This document shows, one piece after another, positions 1 to 6,485 of a DNA stretch of 8,602 nt. How positions within the stretch are numbered: the stretch's first letter is position 1; each line of letters starts with the position of its first letter. Below the pieces are notes generated by a model. It worked only from the letters and a program-made list of their open reading frames with translations, was not told the origin of the DNA and made no database searches. Both the position numbers and the translations under genes were made by a program. The stretch spans positions 1 to 8,602 of the forward strand of contig CAZDHT010000239.1 of the NCBI GenBank assembly GCA_964505325.1. The letters run 5' to 3'. This DNA comes from CAZDHT01 sp964505325 (GTDB lineage: Bacteria > Planctomycetota > PUPC01).

Positions 1-28
1 GTGTTCGCCTGCACGTGCAGGCGAACAC
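1..28. repeat. 28-bp perfect palindrome, unit A
   Basis: All 14 base pairs match: the left arm GTGTTCGCCTGCAC is the exact reverse complement of the right arm. It is the first of three units of identical length sharing the pattern GTGTYCGYCTG at each outer end. Because it begins at base 1, longer arms outside the window cannot be excluded. Confidence 0.9.
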
Positions 29-434
29 CCTGTCCTATAACATATGCTATGTCGAGTCATGGCGGCGATTCCTTCCAAAGACGGCTCGGCTCGCCTTCCC
101 TGCGAAACGACCCTCGCCGACGCCCCTGCACCGCAACCGCTCGTCGCCACAGACTTCCGCTGCTCGAAAAACCACCTCGCGCCCGCGCCGTTTGCACCAA
201 CAGGGCCCGTTCCTCCAACTGCAGGGAACACCGCTTTTGCGCCCATTTCAGGCCCTGCTGCACCAATCGCCTCTGATCAACGCAATCGCCTTTGCGCCGC
301 GCCCTGTGATTCAGACAGTCTTGCGGGACGGAACAGAGAGGCGGGCAGCGGCCCGGCGCGAGCTCAGCTCCGTGGCCGGCGAGATCACCGGTCCGCCTCG
401 GTTGGTGCAGGTCGGCCAACTGCGCACGGGGCGA

Positions 435-466
435 ATGTGTTCGTATGAACGTCCAGACGAACACAT
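435..466. repeat. Imperfect palindrome, unit B of the 28-bp family
   Basis: The core unit is 437-464, again 28 bp. Of 14 pairs, 12 match; the mismatches are the 9th and 12th pairs from the outside. Two additional AT pairs (435-436 with 465-466) extend the outer stem, giving a perfect 10-bp outer stem ATGTGTTCGT with its complement at 457-466. The right arm read in reverse gives GTGTTCGTCTG, matching the family pattern; the left arm has one substitution (GTGTTCGTATG). Confidence 0.8.
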
Positions 467-506
467 CCGGGAAGTCGCACAAAACGGTGCATGACGGCGT
501 TTCAGG

Positions 507-540
507 GAAGTGTCCGTCTGTCCGGACAGACGGACACTTC
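507..540. repeat. 34-bp perfect palindrome, unit C of the 28-bp family
   Basis: The 28-bp core at 510-537 has the left arm GTGTCCGTCTGTCC and a perfectly complementary right arm. GAA on the left and TTC on the right extend the perfect symmetry to 34 bp around the central CC/GG. It lies 45 bp after unit B. Compared with unit A, the changes at the 5th and 8th positions are matched by complementary changes in the other arm, so the fold is kept while the sequence differs. Confidence 0.9.
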
Positions 541-704
541 ACCCCCGCGCGCTGGCACGCCATGCGGGCCCCTGGCTGCGTCGGGCCGGGTGCTTGCGAG
601 AGCCGAGACACGAACGCCAGTGGCCATCAGTGCACGGCGGGGGTGAGCGAGGCAGAGCGCCCTGCGTCTTCCGCGGGACTGTCTGAATCACAGGGAACAA
701 GCTC

Positions 705-733
705 TTGAACTCACCACCGGGGCGGAGTAGATT
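705..733 (+). promoter_or_regulatory. Possible sigma70-type promoter for the secreted protein gene
   Basis: TTGAAC at 705-710 and TAGATT at 728-733 are separated by 17 bp, the ideal spacing, but each matches the consensus at only 4 of 6 positions. They sit about 90 bp upstream of the start at 821. Two mismatches per box in GC-rich DNA makes this weak evidence. Confidence 0.22.
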
Positions 734-751
734 CCCTACTTGGTGGGTGAG
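710..751 (+). promoter_or_regulatory. Leader hairpin upstream of the secreted protein gene
   Basis: CTCACCACC at 710-718 pairs with GGTGGGTGAG at 742-751 with one bulged base. An inner stem AGTAG/CTACT (726-730 with 736-740) closes a 5-nt loop ATTCC. A second copy of ACTCACCA occurs at 788-795, so 742-751 could pair with either copy. A further weak stem CCGGG/CCCGG lies within 752-779. This could be a structured 5' leader, part of the neighbouring repeat cluster, or a terminator of something upstream; no U-tract follows it. Confidence 0.4.
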
Positions 752-808
752 GATTCCGGGAACCGTTCGGCCCCGGAACGCGTCTAACTCACCAACGGCT
801 CATTGCGC

Positions 809-815
809 AAGGAGG
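809..815 (+). promoter_or_regulatory. Ribosome binding site choosing ATG 821
   Basis: AAGGAGG ends 5 nt before ATG at 821. It lies downstream of an in-frame TTG at 803, which therefore has no such site and would place the Shine-Dalgarno sequence inside the coding region. It supports 821 as the start. Confidence 0.85.
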
Positions 816-820
816 CCACG

Positions 821-1831
821 ATGACGAAGAGAGCACTGGTCTGTCCGCTGGCGTTCGTCCTGGTGTTTGGCTCGTCCGCCGGGGCGATGATGGTGGATAT
901 CCCGCTCGAGATCCTGACGACGAAGAGCGACCTGATCATCACGGGAAAGGTCACGGCGGCGGCCGTGCCTGCCCAGTTCGAACGGGCAGTCCCAGACTAC
1001 CCCAAACCGGTCAGAGCGTGGTACACCGAGTACAACGTCACCGTCGACCGCGTCATCAAGACAGCGGAGGGAGTGAAGGCCAGGAAAGGCGACAAGATCG
1101 TCGTCGTTTCGCAGTCGGCGCCGCCACGGCAGCCGGGGCTGATCATGGTCGACGGCCCGTCGTACGCCAATCTGAAAAGGGACGCCGCCTACGTCCTCAT
1201 CCTCCACAAGCTGCCCGGCAATGAAGGTTACTACCTGCGGCCGTACTTCAAGTGCTTTCGGCCCAATCGCAAGCAGGATGTCGATCCGATCGTAAAGGCC
1301 GCCCAGGTAGACAAGTGGGCTTGGGGGGAGGCGGCCAACGGTCTGCAGTTCGCGCTGGTGACCACGCGGAGCTGGGCGCAGCTCGGGCGGCAGGTCGTGC
1401 GGCGGCGCGTCGGCGGACGGTGGGTCAAGATGCCCCCAAGCGTCCACGTCCAATCCGTGATGGCGCTGCGCAACGTGTCGAAAAAGCCGATCACGGTCAG
1501 CGTCTACCCCGGCGACCGGTTCCTTTCGCTGGGTGCGGTGAACGACGCCGGCAAAAGGGTCGACGTGGACTTCTACGCCTACCTGCAGGCGAAGAAGCCC
1601 GCCCCGTTCGACCCGGCAGGGAACACGCTGAAGGTGCAGCCGGGCAAGATCACATTCATCTCGTCGTACGGCAAGGGCGAGTACGGCATAGGCTTCAACC
1701 TCGCCGCGCCCGCCGGCAAGTGGAAGCTGACCGCGACGTACGCGGCCAAGCGCAAGGGCGCGGGCCTATGGATCGGCACCGTGTCGTCTGCCCCGGTTGA
1801 CTTCGAGGTCCGGGCCGCGCGCAAGAGATAG
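821..1831 (+). CDS. Secreted protein of unknown function, two beta-rich domains
   Basis: The product is 336 residues. Residues 1-22 form a typical Sec signal peptide: MTKR, a hydrophobic core (about 5-17), then SSAGA with likely cleavage after Ala22. The mature N-terminal half (about 25-160) carries the pattern SDLIITGKVTAA (36-47), then a strand-rich stretch TEYNVTVDRVIK (69-80), KGDKIVVVSQ (89-98) and AYVLILHK (123-130). This resembles OB-like secreted domains seen in many environmental bacteria, an inference from pattern only. The C-terminal half (about 205-331) has alternating strands, with VMALRNVSKKPITVSVYPG (213-231) and FISSYGKGEYGIGFNLAAPAG (279-299) looking like an immunoglobulin-type beta sandwich. 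No catalytic motif is evident. A single mature Cys (Cys145) argues against disulfide bonds within the chain. The ATG at 821 is chosen because of the strong AAGGAGG 5 nt upstream and because it gives a clean signal peptide. The gene stands alone and converges with the lipoprotein gene, 48 bp separating their stops. Coding status is well supported; function is unknown. Confidence 0.85.
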   Translation: MTKRALVCPLAFVLVFGSSAGAMMVDIPLEILTTKSDLIITGKVTAAAVPAQFERAVPDYPKPVRAWYTEYNVTVDRVIKTAEGVKARKGDKIVVVSQSAPPRQPGLIMVDGPSYANLKRDAAYVLILHKLPGNEGYYLRPYFKCFRPNRKQDVDPIVKAAQVDKWAWGEAANGLQFALVTTRSWAQLGRQVVRRRVGGRWVKMPPSVHVQSVMALRNVSKKPITVSVYPGDRFLSLGAVNDAGKRVDVDFYAYLQAKKPAPFDPAGNTLKVQPGKITFISSYGKGEYGIGFNLAAPAGKWKLTATYAAKRKGAGLWIGTVSSAPVDFEVRAARKR

Positions 1832-1879
1832 CGCGAGAGCATGGGGCAGCGTGGGAATGGGCAAGGGGCTCTGCTCAGG

Positions 1880-2950
1880 CTACTTCGGGCGTTCAGCGGC
1901 GCGCAACCACACGGGTGCCAGCTTGATCTGGACTGCCTTCTCGATAATGTCCTGGACGGTACGCCAACTGGCGTCCTTATCAGCGAGGACCAGGACGGGC
2001 CGCTTCGCCCGCCGCGGGCGCTTCTCGCGCAGTTCCTTCTCCCGCCGCAGACACTGCTCCACATCCCGCAGCGTCAGCCGCTGCTTGCCGACAGAGATCA
2101 CGTCCCGCCGGCGCCGGGCGGAGGGCGGCTCGCCGACCCGACGAACGGTGATGATGAGCCGGCCTCCCAGATCAGGCTTTACGTCCGGCGCCTTTGGAGC
2201 GCCCCGGTCGGGCTTTCGGGCGAACTTGGGCAAGTTCCGTTTGGACGCCGCCAGGCGTACGTGTTTGAACCCCGCCGTCTCGGCCGTGCGGACGGACTGA
2301 GCGACCCAGCGCCACGCGACCTGAGGCTCGGCCTCTACAATGACGGGGACCTTCTCGCGGACCTGCTTGTTGCGCCCAATCTTGTCCAACTGGTCTCGGA
2401 GCCAGCGCCCGGTGCCCCGCGGCCGCGGGGCGCTCATGGTGTCGTCAATCGTTGTCAGCGGGGGCGCGTCCGGGCCGGCCTGTGACACGCGGAGCGTTAT
2501 TCGCACCTCGGTCGTGCTGAGAGGCGCCCGGTCCTTTCCGCCCTCCCCCGGCTTGAGGCGCGCCGGCTCGACCCCTTCCATCTCCTCTATTATGGGCGGC
2601 TCCTCGATCAACAGGAACGGGTCGTTCAACGGGACGAGCAGGGTGCCACCCCGGATGTCGTCAAGCCGGATTCCGCCCGGGGTCCCGTCTCGGTTCCAAC
2701 TCTCCACGAGAAGCACAACCAGCCCGCCCGCCCCGGCAACGGGCTTTTCCTCCTGTCCGTCGCGGTCATCGTGTTGGTCCCGCTGGTCTGCGGAGTCATC
2801 GCCGTGCGTGTGCGTCCTGCGGGAGCGCTCCGCCTCATCCGAGCCGCACCCGGCCAGCGCCCCCAGCATCAGGACGGCCAGGCACGCCACCATCGCCCGC
2901 TCAAGGGTCAGACGCGCACGACTCCGCCGTTCTTCACCCGGTCCCATCAT
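1880..2950 (-). CDS. Predicted lipoprotein with tandem ExbD/TolR-like domains
   Basis: The product is 356 residues from ATG 2950. Residues 8-35 form a lipoprotein signal: Arg-rich n-region, hydrophobic core VACLAVLMLGALAGC, and lipobox LAGC with the acylated Cys35. A hydrophilic linker rich in Asp, His, Arg and Gln follows (about 37-70), then an unclassified segment (71-145). Two repeats then resemble the periplasmic domain of ExbD/TolR: repeat 1 about 146-235 and repeat 2 about 263-352. Both contain P-V-x-V-x-A-x5-W-R-x-V at the same spacing (Pro202 to Val216; Pro318 to Val332), preceded by beta-strands and a charged helix and followed by a helix and a strand, as in ExbD. True ExbD/TolR proteins anchor by an N-terminal transmembrane helix bearing the Asp used in proton flow; here that helix is replaced by a lipobox, so this is unlikely to be a motor subunit on its own. 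It may be a stator-like or peptidoglycan-facing relative. No ExbB or TonB gene is adjacent. The open frame extends upstream to 3223, but that part is non-protein-like. Confidence 0.8.
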   Translation of the reverse strand: MMGPGEERRSRARLTLERAMVACLAVLMLGALAGCGSDEAERSRRTHTHGDDSADQRDQHDDRDGQEEKPVAGAGGLVVLLVESWNRDGTPGGIRLDDIRGGTLLVPLNDPFLLIEEPPIIEEMEGVEPARLKPGEGGKDRAPLSTTEVRITLRVSQAGPDAPPLTTIDDTMSAPRPRGTGRWLRDQLDKIGRNKQVREKVPVIVEAEPQVAWRWVAQSVRTAETAGFKHVRLAASKRNLPKFARKPDRGAPKAPDVKPDLGGRLIITVRRVGEPPSARRRRDVISVGKQRLTLRDVEQCLRREKELREKRPRRAKRPVLVLADKDASWRTVQDIIEKAVQIKLAPVWLRAAERPK

Positions 2951-2959
2951 CTTCCCTCC
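2951..2959 (-). promoter_or_regulatory. Ribosome binding site of the ExbD-like lipoprotein gene
   Basis: On the minus strand GGAGG (2955-2959) precedes two adjacent ATG codons, 4 nt before ATG 2950 and 7 nt before ATG 2947. The second spacing is nearer the usual optimum, so the protein may start one residue later. Either choice leaves an intact lipoprotein signal and rules out the upstream extension to 3223. Confidence 0.75.
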
Positions 2960-3125
2960 GGTGGCGGCTGTTCCACGTTGCCGCGGCCCAAGTGCCGGCG
3001 GAGCATCATCTCTGACGTCCGGCAACAGTCTAGCCGGTCTCACCGGGCTCGGCAAGCCGGATATGGCGCGCCCGGCATGCCGTACGGGCGCCGTCCTGGG
3101 TGCACAAGCGGTCGCATCACCTGGG

Positions 3126-3154
3126 TGGACTTTCCGGTGGCGTTTCCATATAGT
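3126..3154 (+). promoter_or_regulatory. Possible promoter of the glycosidase-reductase-toroid operon
   Basis: TGGACT (3126-3131, 4 of 6 to consensus) and TATAGT (3149-3154, 5 of 6) are 17 bp apart and lie 47 bp before the start at 3202. It is located in the 251-bp divergent spacer between the lipoprotein gene and this operon. The spacer also holds a GC-rich partial inverted repeat around 3064-3092; nothing else was recognised there. Confidence 0.35.
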
Positions 3155-3201
3155 GGCGGGCGGACAGGCCGTCACTTCTCTCAGGCAGCGGACAAGGGAA
3201 G

Positions 3202-5310
3202 ATGAGCCAGAGCGATCAGTCATCCGACCTCGAATGGTGGCGACAGCCCCTGATCATCCTCGCGCACGCGNNNNNNNNNNCGACCGACGCCGCGTCCATC
3301 GAACAGCTTGTCAAATGGAAGCGGTCGATGGGCTTCGACACCGAACACCTCATCCTCAACCGCAGCATGATGGAGGGCGAGGAGGGTGGCGACGACTCGG
3401 GCGCGTATCTCTTCAAGAACCGACACGGCTACAAGGAAGACTGGCTCGGCAAGTATCTGCCCGTCGCGCACCGGCACGGGCTGCGGGTGATCGTCTACTT
3501 CAACTGCCACTGGTTCCGCCGGTCATCGTTTCCGGACGACCACTTCCTCGTCGACGCACGCGGCCAGCCGGCGACGTTCTACGGCAGCGGTGGCGGCATG
3601 TGCCCGCGCGGGCCGTTCCGGCAGTGGTCCGCCGAACTCGCCGAGGACCTCGGCAAGTACCCCATCGACGGTGTGTTCCTCGACGGCCCGTCACAACACC
3701 GTTGCTGGTGCACCGCGTGCCGCGACGAGTTCCAGAAGCTCCACGAGCGCCCCTTACCGGCGAGCGCTGCCGAGTGTCCCCGCGAGCTGGCCACCGCCTA
3801 TGCGGAGTTCCCGAGCGACGGCGCGGGCGATTACGTCCGCGCCTTTGCCCAAGGGCTGCGCCGTACGAACCCGGATGCCATCCTTTACATCAACGACCGC
3901 GCCGACGGCGGAGACGGCAAGGTGATGACCGCCACCGCCGACGTGACCCATCTGGTGGGGAGCGAGGGCGGGTTCGTCGGCTATCGTCCGCTCGAGCACC
4001 GCTTCGCCTTCAGGCCCGGCGTCGCCGCGAAGGTGCTGGAGTGCCGGGCGCGCGGACGCGGCCGGGTGGTGTTCTCGGACTGCGGCTACAAGTCGTTCGA
4101 CTACCACGCGCATCCGAAGGCCGAGATCGCGCGGATGTACGCCGGCACGATCTCCAATGGCGCCAACCCGTGGTTCCTCGTGCTGCGCGACGCGGAGAAG
4201 ACCGAGGGGGTTCAGACGGCGCTGCGTTTCAACCGCCTGATCGCAGAGAACCGGGATTCGCTGGCAAACGGCGAATCGCTCGCGGAGGCGGCGCTGTTGC
4301 ACAGCCCGCTCAACATACAGCTCGGCGCGTCGGTCGACCGCGAGGCGGATGACGTGGGCCGGCGCGATGCGGCCACCGGCCGCCTCGCCGTCTCGCGCCA
4401 CCTGAGCGAGTTCGAGGGCATCTACGCCGCGCTGGCGCGGTCGGGCTATCCGTTCGACGTGATTGAGGAGGTGGACCTTCTGGCCGACGAGCTGTCTGAT
4501 CGGACGAAGCTGATCATTCTCCCGGCGGCCGGCGCGGTTACCGACGAAACCGCCGAGGCGCTGCGCGGGTTCGTGGCCGACGGGGGCTCGCTGCTGGCCA
4601 CGTTCGACACGTCGCTGTTCGACGCCGAGGGTCGCCGCCGTGACGACTATGCGCTCGCCGACGTGTTCGGCGCCAGCATCGACGGTGATCTGCTCGGCCC
4701 CAGCAAGCTCGACTACGTGGCGGCGACCGAGAAGAACGAGCTGACCGACGGGCTGAGCCAGGCGGTTCTGCCGTGCCCGGAGTACTGGTGGCACATCAAG
4801 GCGGCGGACGTGGCCGAGCCGCTCCTCTTCTATCACGGCAAGATGCCGCGGCGATACGCCAAGCTCCCCCCGGTGTCGGGCCGGCCCGCCGCGGTACTGA
4901 ACAGGTTCGGCGAGGGCCGGGCGATGCTCATCCCGTCCGCCATCGGCGACCACTACCGCACGTGGACGTTCCCCGACCAGCGCATCCTGATTCGGAACGC
5001 CGCGCGAATGCTCGCGGACCCGCCCGTCCGGGTCATCGGCGGCGACGAGTTCATCGAGACCACGCTCCGCCGTGGCGCCAACGGCGCCGTCGTGGTTCAC
5101 CTCGTGAACTGGGCGTCGGCCCAGCGTCCGGCGACGCGCGCGATCCCGCTCGGGCCGCTCGATATCCGTGTCCGGCTGCCGAAGGATGCGGAGCCTGGCT
5201 CGGTCGACGGCAAGTTCGCCGCCGGTGCGTTGGAGTTCTCCGCCGAACGGGGAGCCGTCCGCTTCACCCTCCCGCGACTGGCAGAATACGAGATGCTCGT
5301 TATAATGTGA
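3202..5310 (+). CDS. Cytoplasmic glycoside-hydrolase-like protein with trimerisation-type domain
   Basis: The product is 702 residues counting four undefined ones (24-27, assembly gap). The N-terminal part (about 10-340) looks like a (beta/alpha)8 barrel of the hypothetical glycosyl hydrolase (GHL6-like) type: opening WWRQP (12-16), HGLRVIVYFNCHWF (92-105), DGVFLDGP (156-163) with a candidate catalytic Asp161, and a Cys-rich motif CWCTAC (168-173) that usually follows it in such proteins. SEGG (254-257) supplies a candidate acidic residue Glu255. The central part (about 395-600) resembles the class I amidotransferase-like beta-galactosidase trimerisation domain: FEGIYAALARSGYPFDVIEE (404-423), TKLIILPAAGAVTDETAEAL (435-454), FVADGGSLLATFD (457-469), and GEGRAMLIPSAIGDHY (570-585). 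A C-terminal beta domain (about 605-702) contains VVHLVNW (631-637). There is no signal peptide. AAGGGA (3194-3199) just before the start is an acceptable ribosome site. It leads the three-gene run. Substrate and even hydrolytic activity are unproven; family-level assignment is moderately sure. Confidence 0.85.
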   Translation: MSQSDQSSDLEWWRQPLIILAHAXXXXTDAASIEQLVKWKRSMGFDTEHLILNRSMMEGEEGGDDSGAYLFKNRHGYKEDWLGKYLPVAHRHGLRVIVYFNCHWFRRSSFPDDHFLVDARGQPATFYGSGGGMCPRGPFRQWSAELAEDLGKYPIDGVFLDGPSQHRCWCTACRDEFQKLHERPLPASAAECPRELATAYAEFPSDGAGDYVRAFAQGLRRTNPDAILYINDRADGGDGKVMTATADVTHLVGSEGGFVGYRPLEHRFAFRPGVAAKVLECRARGRGRVVFSDCGYKSFDYHAHPKAEIARMYAGTISNGANPWFLVLRDAEKTEGVQTALRFNRLIAENRDSLANGESLAEAALLHSPLNIQLGASVDREADDVGRRDAATGRLAVSRHLSEFEGIYAALARSGYPFDVIEEVDLLADELSDRTKLIILPAAGAVTDETAEALRGFVADGGSLLATFDTSLFDAEGRRRDDYALADVFGASIDGDLLGPSKLDYVAATEKNELTDGLSQAVLPCPEYWWHIKAADVAEPLLFYHGKMPRRYAKLPPVSGRPAAVLNRFGEGRAMLIPSAIGDHYRTWTFPDQRILIRNAARMLADPPVRVIGGDEFIETTLRRGANGAVVVHLVNWASAQRPATRAIPLGPLDIRVRLPKDAEPGSVDGKFAAGALEFSAERGAVRFTLPRLAEYEMLVIM
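3271..3280. other. Assembly gap (10 N)
   Basis: Ten undefined bases fall inside codons 24-27 of the glycosidase-like gene. Sequence on both sides is in the same frame if the gap is exactly 10 bases, but N runs of fixed size often stand for unknown lengths, so the N-terminal 23 residues could be separated from the rest by more or less sequence than shown. Confidence 0.95.
5278..5306 (+). promoter_or_regulatory. Possible internal promoter before the aldo/keto reductase gene
   Basis: A perfect TATAAT lies at 5301-5306, overlapping the last codons of the glycosidase-like gene; CTGGCA at 5278-5283 (4 of 6) is 17 bp upstream. A small ACGAG/CTCGT hairpin (5288-5300) lies between the boxes. The bases also encode the protein's C-terminus, so chance is quite possible. 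Confidence 0.3.
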
Positions 5311-5340
5311 GAGCTTCCGGTCGAGCTCACGAGTCCAATC

Positions 5341-5346
5341 AGGAGG
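5341..5346 (+). promoter_or_regulatory. Ribosome binding site choosing the GTG start at 5352
   Basis: AGGAGG ends 5 nt before GTG at 5352. An ATG at 5350 overlaps it but is in another frame that gives no family match, so the GTG is the real start. Confidence 0.85.
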
Positions 5347-5351
5347 CGCAT

Positions 5352-6470
5352 GTGCAGTACGCGCAGTACGGCAAGGATGGGCCGATGGTATCGCGGCTTG
5401 GGTTCGGCGTGATGCGGCTCCCGCCGCTCAAAGGCGGTGGATGGGGCACCGTGCACTTCCGCAAGTCGGTCGGCCTTATTCGCCAGGCGCTTGAGGCCGG
5501 CGTCAGCTTCGTCGACTCGCACCACAACTACCACGAGGGGCTGAGCGAGGTCGCCATCGGCAAGGCGCTCAAGGGCTGGAGGGGCCACCGCGTCACCATC
5601 CAGACCAAGACTCCGTTCTACCGCAACGAGCCGCAGCGGTTCTTCAAGCAGCTCATCGAGGAGGCGCTCGAAAAGCTCGGCGTCAACTGCATCGATTACC
5701 TGTTCTTCCACATGATGCGAATGGACATGTTCCAGAAGCGCGGGAAGAAGTTCTTCGCGCTGACCGACTGGGCGATGAAGAAGGGGTACATCCGCCACCG
5801 CGGGTTCTCCTCGCACGACAAGCCGGAGAACGTGAAGCAGTTCATCGACACCGGCGAGTTCGCCGCGATGCTCCTGAGCTACAACTGGCAGAACCCGGAG
5901 ATGGCGGACACCATCGCCTACGGCGCGGACAAGGGGATGGGCGTGTCGATTATGAACCCCGTCGGCGGCGGGTCGCTCGCCGTGAACACGAAGCCCGTCC
6001 TGCGGCTGCTGCCCGGCGCGAAGAGCGGAGCCGAGGTCGCCCTTCGATACGTACTGGCCACGCCCAGCGTCACGCTCACCTTGTCCGGCATGAACACGCC
6101 GGAGCAGGTCGAGGAGAACACGCGCGTCGCGGCCCGCAAGGTGCCGATGACGCCGAAGCAGTGGAAGGCGATGCATGACCGGCTGGACGCGATCAAGCGC
6201 AAGGCGGACGTCATCTGCACGCACTGCGGCTACTGCATGCCATGCCCGAACGGCGTAGACATCCCCGGCAACTTCCTGCTGCTCAACCGCGCCCGGCTTT
6301 TCGACATGGTCGATTTCGCCAAGGCCCGGTTCCGCCGGATGCAGAGGAGCCGGCACGGCGACCGGTCGGCGCTGGCCTGCGTGGCCTGCGGCAAGTGCCT
6401 GCCCAAATGCCCGAACGACGTACCGATCATCGAGCAGTTGCGAATGACGGCGGAGGTGCTGGGCGAATAG
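5352..6470 (+). CDS. Aldo/keto reductase with C-terminal double 4Fe-4S motif
   Basis: The product is 372 residues. Residues 1-280 are an aldo/keto reductase barrel. The catalytic tetrad is visible: Asp55 in FVDSHHNY, Tyr60 in the same motif followed by SE at 65-66, Lys86 in TIQTK, and His120 in DYLFFH. The opening pattern YGKDGPMVSRLGFGVMRLP (6-24) is typical of the family. The last third of the chain ends in a ferredoxin-like part with two cysteine sets: Cys289, 292, 295, 298 followed by Pro (C-x2-C-x2-C-x2-CP) and Cys343, 346, 349, 353 followed by Pro (C-x2-C-x2-C-x3-CP). Both are complete and could bind two 4Fe-4S clusters. This is the known Fe-S-dependent subfamily of predicted oxidoreductases, cytoplasmic, with mostly undefined substrates. 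The gene follows the glycosidase-like gene by 41 nt and precedes the toroid gene by 15 nt, suggesting co-transcription and a role in handling the released sugar or its oxidised form. Fold and cofactors are secure; the reaction is not. Confidence 0.93.
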   Translation: MQYAQYGKDGPMVSRLGFGVMRLPPLKGGGWGTVHFRKSVGLIRQALEAGVSFVDSHHNYHEGLSEVAIGKALKGWRGHRVTIQTKTPFYRNEPQRFFKQLIEEALEKLGVNCIDYLFFHMMRMDMFQKRGKKFFALTDWAMKKGYIRHRGFSSHDKPENVKQFIDTGEFAAMLLSYNWQNPEMADTIAYGADKGMGVSIMNPVGGGSLAVNTKPVLRLLPGAKSGAEVALRYVLATPSVTLTLSGMNTPEQVEENTRVAARKVPMTPKQWKAMHDRLDAIKRKADVICTHCGYCMPCPNGVDIPGNFLLLNRARLFDMVDFAKARFRRMQRSRHGDRSALACVACGKCLPKCPNDVPIIEQLRMTAEVLGE

Positions 6471-6485
6471 CGAAAGGGACGACGA

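Larger units (their letters stand above)
302..695. repeat. Long-range 19-bp inverted repeat (arms 302-320 and 677-695)
   Basis: The arm at 302-320 (CCCTGTGATTCAGACAGTC) is the exact reverse complement of 677-695. The enclosed interval is 356 bp and contains palindrome units B and C. Just inside the arms the match decays into a short GCGG similarity. A 19-bp perfect match this close is unlikely by chance, so the arms may be terminal repeats of a small non-autonomous element or two inverted copies of another dispersed repeat. No flanking target-site duplication was evident. Confidence 0.75.
1..820. other. Gene-free, palindrome-rich region
   Basis: I see no convincing gene here. Open frames exist on both strands, but they are low-complexity, rich in Arg/Pro/Ala/Ser, mutually overlapping, and run straight through the palindromes. 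For example, the same short peptide CPSVRTDGHF is read from both strands at the 507-540 palindrome, as expected of a shadow of a palindrome and not of a protein. The region instead holds three palindromic repeat units, one long-range inverted repeat, and a hairpin leader plus possible promoter for the gene at 821. No transposase fragment, tRNA or rRNA is recognisable. It could be an intergenic repeat cluster or the remains of a non-autonomous mobile element. Confidence 0.7.

Noticed and set aside
438..450. TGTTC-N4-GAAC, resembling a LexA-type operator, inside palindrome unit B
   Set aside because: It is explained by the palindrome family (units A and C lack it), and no gene starts within about 370 bp downstream.
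1..540. CRISPR array made from the palindromic units
   Set aside because: Only three units, with spacings of 408 and 45 bp, and the units vary in sequence; no cas genes.
57..611. A 184-residue minus-strand open frame, and overlapping plus-strand frames, in the first 700 bp
   Set aside because: Compositionally unlike proteins, no family resemblance, no good ribosome site, and they read through the palindromes, giving the same peptide on both strands.
803..820. TTG start six codons upstream for the secreted protein
   Set aside because: The strong AAGGAGG lies after it and serves ATG 821; the extra residues would add charges before the signal peptide.
1832..1879. Terminator between the convergent secreted protein and lipoprotein genes
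   Set aside because: Only a 5-bp AGAGC/GCTCT pairing with a long loop and no T-tract was found.
2951..3223. N-terminal extension of the ExbD-like lipoprotein to 3223
   Set aside because: It would bury the lipoprotein signal in the middle of the protein and overlap the start of the divergent gene; GGAGG sits just before ATG 2950/2947.
2340..4352. A 670-residue plus-strand open frame over the lipoprotein and glycosidase genes
   Set aside because: Arg/Pro-rich shadow of the two real genes in GC-rich DNA; no motifs.
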